DNA of 6,854 nucleotides from Desulfobulbus sp. GTDB lineage: Bacteria; Desulfobacterota; Desulfobulbia; Desulfobulbales; Desulfobulbaceae. Made by a program: the position numbers and the translations under genes. Shown here piece after piece: positions 1 to 6,035 of the stretch. The stretch is taken from assembly GCA_017998195.1 (NCBI GenBank), contig JAGODN010000136.1:1-6854 (forward strand). Reading direction: 5' to 3'. The notes under the pieces are model-generated. The model worked only from the letters and a program-made list of their open reading frames with translations. It was not told the origin of the DNA and made no database searches. The stretch's first letter is position 1; every line of letters begins with the position of its first letter.

Positions 1-44
1 GTACTGCACGGGTGACTGTGTGGGAGAGTAGGTCGCCGCCGTCT
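1..44 (+). rRNA. rrf: 5S ribosomal RNA, 3' part only
   Basis: The first ~44 bases match the 3' third of a bacterial 5S rRNA: the GTACTGCACGGGTGACTGTG segment (helices IV/V), then the near-invariant GGGAGAGTAGG and a GC-rich strand (GTCGCCGCC) that would close helix I with the missing 5' end. The rest of the gene, and presumably the 16S and 23S genes, lies left of the window. The exact 3' end is estimated from the distance to GAGAGTAGG in the E. coli molecule and may be off by a few bases. A strong terminator follows about 10 bases later, as expected for the last gene of an rRNA operon. Confidence 0.9.
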
Positions 45-54
45 TTCTTTCCTT

Positions 55-86
55 AAGCCCCTATGACCAATGGTCATAGGGGCTTT
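55..86 (+). terminator. Rho-independent terminator of the rRNA operon
   Basis: A perfect 14-bp inverted repeat: AAGCCCCTATGACC at 55-68 pairs with GGTCATAGGGGCTT at 72-85 around a 3-base AAT loop. It is followed by TTT, then CTTG. The GC-rich core and trailing T-run are those of an intrinsic terminator. Its place directly after the 5S rRNA end makes it the natural end of the rRNA operon and insulates the downstream metabolic operon from rRNA transcription. Confidence 0.9.
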
Positions 87-214
87 CTTGCGTCTAACTC
101 GCCAGAACCATCACCGTAACCGTAATTCCCGGCTTCTCGAACGCCTCCCCCTCCCCCGCAAACCTCCACCTTCCAGAGCACCCCGCCCAGTTTCCTTGCT
201 TTTTTCCTGAAAAA

Positions 215-244
215 TTAAGAAAAATTGAATAAGCTTTTAATAAT
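215..244 (+). promoter_or_regulatory. Candidate sigma-70-like promoter for the gnd-zwf operon
   Basis: In the AT-rich patch, TTAAGA at 215-220 (4 of 6 matches to TTGACA) and AATAAT at 239-244 (5 of 6 to TATAAT) are 18 bases apart. Transcription would start near 250, leaving a leader of about 25 bases holding the AGGAGG site. An overlapping -10 choice is TTTAAT at 236-241. In such an A/T-rich stretch chance matches are easy, so this is a weak assignment. The need for a promoter here is better supported, since the rRNA terminator lies upstream. Confidence 0.3.
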
Positions 245-264
245 CGTACACCACCACAGTCCCC

Positions 265-272
265 AGGAGGAG
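265..272 (+). promoter_or_regulatory. Ribosome binding site that decides the gnd start
   Basis: AGGAGGAG at 265-272 is a near-perfect Shine-Dalgarno sequence, with 5 bases between AGGAGG and the ATG at 276. It favours that ATG over the in-frame TTG at 225, which would add 17 residues with no counterpart in the family. Confidence 0.85.
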
Positions 273-275
273 CAC

Positions 276-1181
276 ATGCAGCTTGGCATGATCGGTATGG
301 GAAAAATGGGTTTGCCCATGGTTCATAATGGTCGGGATCACGGGCTTGAGATCGTCGTTTTCAGCGAAAAATCAGAAAAAATTACCGACCTGGCTGCGGA
401 AGGCATCAAGGGCTTTTCCCGCCTCGAGACCTTCGTTGCCGCCCTCCTCCCGCCTCGGGTTGTCTGGCTGATGATTCCTGCAGGCGCCCCGGTCGACACC
501 ATGATCTCCCGCCTGCTGCCATTGCTCGATTCCGGGGATATCCTCATTGATGGCGGGAACTCCTGGTACCAGGACAGTCAACGCCGACACGCGCAAATGC
601 TTCAGGCTGGCATCCATTTCATGGATGTGGGCACCAGCGGCGGTACCGAGGGGGCGCGTAATGGCGCGTGCCTGATGATCGGCGGCGACCGGGAAATCTA
701 TTATCGGATCGAACCTGTGTTCAAAGCCCTTAGTGGCAGCAGCGGTTTCGCCTACCTGGGCGAGAGCGGGTCCGGACATTTTGTCAAGATGATCCACAAC
801 GGCATCGAATACGGGATGATGCAGGCGATCGGCGAAGGTCTGGAAATCATGCAACACAGTCCGCTCGGCTTGGAGTTGGACAAGGTGACCGCGGTTTGGC
901 AAAGGGGTTCCATTGTCTCAGGGCTGCTCATGGACATGACCGCCGCCTCCCTGGCCCGCGAGCCCGATCTGCAGTCCATCGAGGGTATTGTCGCGGCCTC
1001 CGGTGAAGCCAACTGGACGGTCAACGAGGCGGTTCGTCTTGGTGTCGCGGCGCCGACCATTGCCGCCGCCCTTTTTGCCCGGTTCAAATCACAGGATCGG
1101 GAAAAATTTGCCGAGAGGTCCGTTGCGGCCATGCGCCGGGAGTTCGGCGGTCACGCCGTCGTAACCCGGGACAAGGAGTGA
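276..1181 (+). CDS. gnd: 6-phosphogluconate dehydrogenase, decarboxylating, short (about 300-residue) form
   Basis: Oxidatively decarboxylates 6-phosphogluconate to ribulose 5-phosphate in the cytoplasm, the second NAD(P)H-yielding step of the oxidative pentose phosphate pathway. The 301-residue product has the N-terminal dinucleotide fold (G7-x-G9-x-x-G12), the LIDGGNS substrate loop (90-96), SGG (121-123) and the catalytic signature GHFVKMIHNGIEYG (167-180), with K171 the expected general base and E178 the expected acid. The C-terminal FARF and EFGGH segments are typical of the short family (GndA/YqeC type), not the ~470-residue enzyme. The ATG at 276 is chosen because of AGGAGG at 265-270 and because the Rossmann strand begins right after it. 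It is the first gene of an operon with zwf, 3 bases apart. The loop after strand beta-2 reads F-S-E-K, which resembles neither the usual NADP (N-R-T) nor the usual NAD (Asp) form, so cofactor preference cannot be read. Confidence 0.93.
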   Translation: MQLGMIGMGKMGLPMVHNGRDHGLEIVVFSEKSEKITDLAAEGIKGFSRLETFVAALLPPRVVWLMIPAGAPVDTMISRLLPLLDSGDILIDGGNSWYQDSQRRHAQMLQAGIHFMDVGTSGGTEGARNGACLMIGGDREIYYRIEPVFKALSGSSGFAYLGESGSGHFVKMIHNGIEYGMMQAIGEGLEIMQHSPLGLELDKVTAVWQRGSIVSGLLMDMTAASLAREPDLQSIEGIVAASGEANWTVNEAVRLGVAAPTIAAALFARFKSQDREKFAERSVAAMRREFGGHAVVTRDKE

Positions 1182-1184
1182 ACG

Positions 1185-2540
1185 ATGGACGGGAATGACG
1201 CGCACCTCTTCCTCTTCGGGGCCACCGGTGACCTGGCGGCCAAAAAGATTTTGCCGGCCCTGCAGCAGTGGGCAGCCGGCACGCCCTTCTTTTCCCGCAT
1301 CTGGTGTTTTGGCCGCAGACCATTCGACACGCCAGCCTATCTCGCCTTCATCGAAAAGAAAGGCCGTATAACGATAGAGGAGCCGTTACTCTCCGCCATC
1401 CGTTACCAGCAACTCGATTTCAACGATCCCGCCGCCTTTGTGGACCTGGCACACCGTCTCGGCCGGGAATATCCTCCCGGGACGCGACGGCTCTTTTTCC
1501 TCGCGGTCAAACCGGAGGCCTTTGTGCCCATTGCTTCCGGCCTGCGCGATGGAGGGATTTTCTCCTCCACCGATCCAGCCCATCGCCTTCTTTGCGAAAA
1601 ACCTTTTGGTGAAGATTTCGCTTCGGCCGCCCGGATCCAGGAAGAACTCATGACCCTGGCCCGGGAGGAGCAGATCTATCGCATCGACCACTACCTGGGC
1701 AAGGATATGATCCGCAACATCCTCACCATCCGTTTCTCGAACCGCCTGTTCACTGACAGTTGGAACGGTGCCTCGGTGGAACGTGTGGATGTCACCAGTA
1801 TCGAAACCACGGGTGTGGAGGAGCGGCTCGACTATTATGACCGCGCCGGCGCCATCAACGACATGGTCCAAAGCCACCTGCTGCAGATGGTGGCCCTGGT
1901 GGCCATGGCCGCGCCGGCCCATCTCGGCCCCGAGGCCATCCGCCAGGCCAAAATTGACGTACTCCGCCGGATCACCGTCGATGATCGTTTCTCGCCGGTG
2001 ATCGGCCAATACCAGGGCTACGACGCCCTGCGCCCCGGCTCGCTCATTGATACCTATGTCGAGGCGGCCCTGCGCATCGACACCCAGCAGTGGCAGGGCA
2101 CTCGTTTCATGGTCCGGACCGGCAAGAAACTCGCCGAAAAACGGACCGAGATCCGTCTCGATTTCCGACCCACGCGGATGTGCCCCAGTTGCGCGGAAAC
2201 CATCGAGGCCCCGGGCAACCGGCTCACCATCGAGGTCTTCCCACGGGAAGGCATGCAACTGCGTTTCAACTCCAAGACCCCGGGGTACGGCTATGACCTC
2301 GAGCAGGTGACCGCCGACTACTGCCACAGCTGCCGGGCCGTGGGCAGTCGGCCCGAGGCCTATGTCAAGCTGCTTCAGGACGCCCTCGCCGGCGACCACA
2401 CCCTGTTCGCCGGTTTCGAGGAACTGCGCGAGCAGTGGCGTATCGCCGACCAGATCCGCGCCCGGGCCGCGGAACACCGCCTTGTCCTCTATCCTCCCGG
2501 CTCCGACCGGGTGCCCCCTTCTGGAGAAACGCCATGCTGA
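1185..2540 (+). CDS. zwf: Glucose-6-phosphate 1-dehydrogenase
   Basis: Oxidises glucose 6-phosphate to 6-phosphogluconolactone, the entry step of the oxidative pentose phosphate pathway. The 451-residue product shows the nucleotide-binding loop G12-A-T-G-D-L-A, the EKPFG segment (138-142), the active-site signature RIDHYLGK (166-173), the YYDRAGA...HLLQ stretch (217-234, with H231 the probable catalytic histidine), RTGKKL (311-316), and EAYVKLLQDAL.GD.TLF near the C-terminus (391-408). Length is slightly below the usual 480-510; the YPPGS near the end resembles the family's terminal motif, so the C-terminus looks complete. Start ATG follows AAGGAG (1173-1178) by 6 bases and the gnd stop by 3, indicating translational coupling. 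Oddities: the signature continues with D174 where Glu/Gln is usual, QSH replaces QNH, and two C-x-S-C motifs (333-336 and 380-383) lie in the C-terminal half where other Zwf proteins lack them. Confidence 0.95.
   Translation: MDGNDAHLFLFGATGDLAAKKILPALQQWAAGTPFFSRIWCFGRRPFDTPAYLAFIEKKGRITIEEPLLSAIRYQQLDFNDPAAFVDLAHRLGREYPPGTRRLFFLAVKPEAFVPIASGLRDGGIFSSTDPAHRLLCEKPFGEDFASAARIQEELMTLAREEQIYRIDHYLGKDMIRNILTIRFSNRLFTDSWNGASVERVDVTSIETTGVEERLDYYDRAGAINDMVQSHLLQMVALVAMAAPAHLGPEAIRQAKIDVLRRITVDDRFSPVIGQYQGYDALRPGSLIDTYVEAALRIDTQQWQGTRFMVRTGKKLAEKRTEIRLDFRPTRMCPSCAETIEAPGNRLTIEVFPREGMQLRFNSKTPGYGYDLEQVTADYCHSCRAVGSRPEAYVKLLQDALAGDHTLFAGFEELREQWRIADQIRARAAEHRLVLYPPGSDRVPPSGETPC
2523..2526 (+). promoter_or_regulatory. 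Shine-Dalgarno of the cyclase-family gene, inside zwf
   Basis: GGAG at 2523-2526 lies 7 bases before the ATG at 2534, within the last codons of zwf. It supports that internal ATG as the start and implies translational coupling to zwf. Confidence 0.65.
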
Positions 2541-3163
2541 ACGGCTGGATCCCGGTTTCGCTGCCGATCAACGAAGAGATGGTGGTCTACAAGAACCAGG
2601 ACGACAAGCGGCCGGTCATTGAAACCACCAGAACCTTTGCCAGCCACGGCATGCACGAGAGCAGCCTGCACCTGCCGCTGCACACCGGCACCCACGTGGA
2701 CTACCCGCTCCATGCCATCGAGGGCGGCAAACGTTCCAGCGACTATCAGCGCTTCCCGCTGACCTTTCACGCCCTGGTGGTGGACCTGAGCCCGGCCCCG
2801 CGCACCGCCATCGACCTGGACCAGGTGCGCGATCTTCCCCTGGAGGGGGTTGAGGCGGTGCTGTTCAAAACCATGGCCCGACCTGCGGCCGCCTTTGACC
2901 CGCAGTTTCCCGGGTTGACGGCCGAAGCGGCCGCCTGGCTGGCCCGCCTGCCCCTGCTGTTCGTGGGCACCGACCAGTTGGGTCTCGAGCGTGGCCAACC
3001 CGGCCACCCGACCCACCGGCACCTGCTGGCGCGGGACATCCTCATCATCGAGGGTCTGGAGCTGTCACGGCTCGCCGGCGGACACCGCCGTTTCGCCGCC
3101 TTCACCCCCGGCATCCACGGGGTGGAAGCGGAACCGATCCTGGTCTACGCCCTGCCCGGCTGA
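2534..3163 (+). CDS. Cyclase-family (kynurenine formamidase-like) metal-dependent hydrolase
   Basis: The 209-residue product carries the family hallmark HTGTHVDYPLH at 50-60 (pattern H-x-G-T-H-x-D-x-P-x-H). H50, H54 and D56 are the expected metal ligands, and H161 plus E173 (in IIEGLEL) are plausible further ligands. Known relatives include bacterial kynurenine formamidase and isatin hydrolase, which open amide or lactam bonds; family members act on varied substrates, so the substrate here is unknown. No signal peptide is visible, so a cytoplasmic enzyme is likely. The ATG at 2534 overlaps the zwf stop by 7 bases and has GGAG at 2523-2526; the longer in-frame opening from 2435 lies inside zwf and adds only low-complexity residues. 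No tryptophan-catabolism gene is nearby, so calling it KynB would be unjustified. Its coupling to zwf hints at a role tied to pentose phosphate metabolism. Confidence 0.85.
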   Translation: MLNGWIPVSLPINEEMVVYKNQDDKRPVIETTRTFASHGMHESSLHLPLHTGTHVDYPLHAIEGGKRSSDYQRFPLTFHALVVDLSPAPRTAIDLDQVRDLPLEGVEAVLFKTMARPAAAFDPQFPGLTAEAAAWLARLPLLFVGTDQLGLERGQPGHPTHRHLLARDILIIEGLELSRLAGGHRRFAAFTPGIHGVEAEPILVYALPG

Positions 3164-3228
3164 CCGACCCGCTCGGCCGCTGACCCCCCCCTTCCCCGTT
3201 CCCACAACCACGGCACCCGCTTTCCTCC

Positions 3229-4101
3229 ATGGATTCGTCGCAAACCCATAGCCCGCCGCCGGCCGGCTCCGGCCGGCTCTACGTTGTCGCCACCCCCATC
3301 GGCAACCTCAAGGATCTCAGCCAGCGGGTGATCGAGACCCTGACCACGGTCGACCTGATCGCCTGCGAAGACACCCGCCACACCCGCAACCTGTGCCGGC
3401 ACCTGCAGATCAACACCCCCCTGACCAGCTATTTCCGCGAAAAGGAACAGCAGAAAGCCGAACAGCTGCTTGCCCGGCTGCTGGCCGGCGAACACATTGC
3501 CCTGGTATCGGACGCGGGTACGCCGGCACTGTCCGACCCGGGCGCCGTGCTCATCACCAGGGCGCGGCGGGCGGGGGTGGAGATCGTCGCCATCCCGGGT
3601 CCGTCGGCCCTGACCGCGGCCCTGTCCGTGGCCGGGCTGCCGCAAACCGGCTTTTTCTTCGCCGGTTTTCCACCTGCCAACACCTCCGAACGACGCCAAC
3701 TGCTGCGCACCTTGGCCGCCCTGCCCTACCCCCTCGTTTTTTTTGAATCGCCGCACCGCATCACCGCCTCACTGCGGGACATGGAGCGGGTACTCGGTGA
3801 CCGGAGGGCCCAGCTCTTCCGTGAACTGACCAAGATACACGAGGAATGCCTGGAGGGGACGCTCTCCGCCCTGGCGGACCGGGTCCAAGGCGGTGTCAAG
3901 GGGGAGTTGGTGCTCATTGTCGGGGGTGCCCCCGGCCGACCGCACGACCGTCCCGAAGAACTCGACGACCTGCTCCGCTGGTACCGGGACGAACTCCGGG
4001 CCAGCCTCAAGGACGCGGTTCGTGCCGTGGCCGAGGATCTTGACCTGCCCCGTTCGCAGGTGTACAAGAGGGCGCTGGCGGTCTGGCAGACAGCGGCTTG
4101 A
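3229..4101 (+). CDS. rsmI: 16S rRNA (cytidine-1402-2'-O)-methyltransferase
   Basis: Transfers a methyl group from S-adenosylmethionine to the 2'-OH of C1402 in the 16S rRNA decoding centre, working with RsmH, which acts on the same base. The 290-residue product has the family blocks in order: LYVVATPIGNLKDLSQRV (17-34), IACEDTRHT (44-52), LVSDAGTPALSDPG (92-105), IPGPSALTAALSVAGL (122-137), FFAGFPP (143-149), FFESPHR (171-177), ELTKIHEE (199-206), KGELVLIV (224-231), and a C-terminal helical tail with SLKDAVRAVAEDL (259-271) that is typical of RsmI. The first 16 residues are outside the conserved fold. The ATG at 3229 is the only sensible start, but the bases before it are pyrimidine-rich with no Shine-Dalgarno. 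It lies 65 bases after the cyclase gene and may be read through from that operon or have its own weak promoter. Confidence 0.95.
   Translation: MDSSQTHSPPPAGSGRLYVVATPIGNLKDLSQRVIETLTTVDLIACEDTRHTRNLCRHLQINTPLTSYFREKEQQKAEQLLARLLAGEHIALVSDAGTPALSDPGAVLITRARRAGVEIVAIPGPSALTAALSVAGLPQTGFFFAGFPPANTSERRQLLRTLAALPYPLVFFESPHRITASLRDMERVLGDRRAQLFRELTKIHEECLEGTLSALADRVQGGVKGELVLIVGGAPGRPHDRPEELDDLLRWYRDELRASLKDAVRAVAEDLDLPRSQVYKRALAVWQTAA
3260..3279 (+). repeat. 10-bp tandem duplication near the start of rsmI
   Basis: CGGCCGGCTC occurs twice back to back at 3260-3269 and 3270-3279. It encodes the junction between the unconserved N-terminal tail and the first conserved strand of RsmI. The unit is not a multiple of three, so gain or loss of one copy would shift the reading frame. 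It may equally be a chance result of GC-rich codon use. Confidence 0.7.
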
Positions 4102-4225
4102 GGTGTGATCACCGCGGTCCAGCCGGCCCCGTCGCCCCGCCCGCTCTGCGCCGTGTCCCGCCCGCTCCGAGCGGTCAATATCGCCTCTCTGCCGGTTTCC
4201 CGGCGCAAACGAACCCGAGTCCACC

Positions 4226-5039
<814 letters not shown>

Positions 5040-5047
<8 letters not shown>

Positions 5048-5969
5048 CCGAGCCGGCAGAGGCGCCGACCGCCCTGCCCTGCCGCCCTGGCTGCTGCACG
5101 GCAGCATGCTTGTGTCGGCCATGCTCGTCTCCACCTCGTTCCCGGTGGGCAAGGCGATCACGCCGTTCATGGACCCGGTGCTGCTCACCCTGATCCGTTT
5201 CTGTCTGGCGGCCCTGCTGTTCGCCCCGTACGTCGGCCGCCGCTTCGGCCTGGCCAACCCGGGCCTGGCGGCGCTGGGTCGCTACAGCCTGGTCAGCGTC
5301 GCCCTGGTCGGCTTCTTCTGGCTGATGTTCCTCAGTCTCAGATACACCAACTCCCTGCACACCGGCGTGCTGTTCACCATGGTGCCGGGCATCTCCGGTA
5401 TCTACAGCTGGTTTCTCTTGCGGGAACGGTTGGGCCTGTGGCGCATCCTCGCCCTGCTGCTCGCCATGGTCGGCGCCCTGTGGGTGATCTTCGCGGGGGA
5501 TATGGAACAACTGCGGGCCTTGCAGTTCAACCGGGGGGATCTGCTCTTTTTCGGCGGCTGCCTGCTCATGGCCCTGTACACACCGCTGATCAAACTGCTC
5601 CACCGCGGCGAGCCCATGGCGGTGATGACCTTCTGGATCCTGGTCACCGGCTGTGGCTGGCTGCTGCTTTTCACACTCCTCAACCCCCCGGCACCACTGT
5701 TCGGGCCGGTTCCGACCCGGGTCTGGGCCGGTATCGCCTACCTGGCCGTGTTCACCACCATCATCACCTTCTTCATCTCCCAGTGGGCCACGCTCCATCT
5801 CGGCCCCACCCGGGTGATGGCCTATTCCTACCTCTACCCGCCGCTGATCGTGTTCATCGACTGGTGCCTGTCCGGCGCCCTGCCCGACCTGCGCACCCTG
5901 GCCGGTGTGCTCATCATCCTGCCGGCCATGTACGTGGTCCAGCGGGGCAACGCCAGCACGGGCCGCTGA
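5040..5969 (+). CDS. EamA/DMT-superfamily transporter (RhaT/YdcZ-type 10-helix permease)
   Basis: An inner-membrane protein of about 309 residues with ten hydrophobic segments in two EamA repeats, roughly at residues 20-40, 45-65, 80-100, 104-124, 133-152, 167-184, 194-214, 228-247, 258-276 and 284-301. Repeat features include TLIRFCLAALLF (50-61), the LLRERLGLWR turn (126-135) typical of the first half, and a matching second half where the usual acidic residue is replaced (L-S-G-A, 277-280). Family members export or import amino acids, nucleobases, sugars and other metabolites; the substrate here cannot be inferred. I choose the GTG at 5040, which overlaps the phosphatase stop by 8 bases; the ATG at 5106 would cut into the first helix, and the in-frame ATG at 4962 would lie deep in the upstream gene. 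No strong Shine-Dalgarno is visible, so expression is probably coupled to the phosphatase gene. Confidence 0.88.
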
Positions 5970-5993
5970 GCGGGCCGGCCGGTTGCACCTCCG

Positions 5994-6018
5994 GCTGACC
6001 GGTCGTGGACCGGTCAGC
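5994..6018. terminator. Hairpin between convergent genes, candidate bidirectional terminator
   Basis: GCTGACCGGTC (5994-6004) and GACCGGTCAGC (6008-6018) form a perfect 11-bp stem around a GTG loop. It sits 25 bases after the transporter stop and 18 bases from the stop of the convergent - strand gene. There is no T-run on either side, so it may act as a Rho-dependent or mRNA-stabilising 3' end and not as a classical intrinsic terminator. Confidence 0.55.
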
Positions 6019-6035
6019 GGCGGAGCCATTCGCGA

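Larger units (their letters stand above)
87..275. other. Intergenic region between the rRNA terminator and gnd
   Basis: About 190 bases with no convincing gene. The left part (about 140-180) is pyrimidine-rich on the + strand with runs of C4-C5, so the - strand carries several G-runs. The right part (about 200-245) switches sharply to A/T and is the likely promoter area for the following operon. I see no tRNA fold, riboswitch-like conserved element or attachment site here. Confidence 0.6.

Noticed and set aside
225..275. In-frame TTG start extending Gnd by 17 residues
   Set aside because: The extension has no family counterpart and lies in the AT-rich promoter patch; the ATG at 276 has a near-perfect Shine-Dalgarno.
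1386..2477. 363-codon open frame on the - strand opposite zwf
   Set aside because: Lies fully antisense to a clear zwf; composition follows from GC-rich codon bias and no domain is recognisable.
2435..2533. Upstream in-frame extension of the cyclase-family gene
   Set aside because: Lies inside zwf, encodes Pro/Arg-rich residues outside the family fold; the ATG at 2534 has a Shine-Dalgarno.
2534..3163. Naming the cyclase-family gene kynB
   Set aside because: The metal-binding motif fits the family but no kynurenine-pathway gene is nearby and the substrate cannot be read from the sequence.
4162..4174. Small inverted repeat CCGCT/AGCGG between rsmI and the phosphatase gene
   Set aside because: Only 5 bp of stem and no T-tract; expected by chance in GC-rich DNA.
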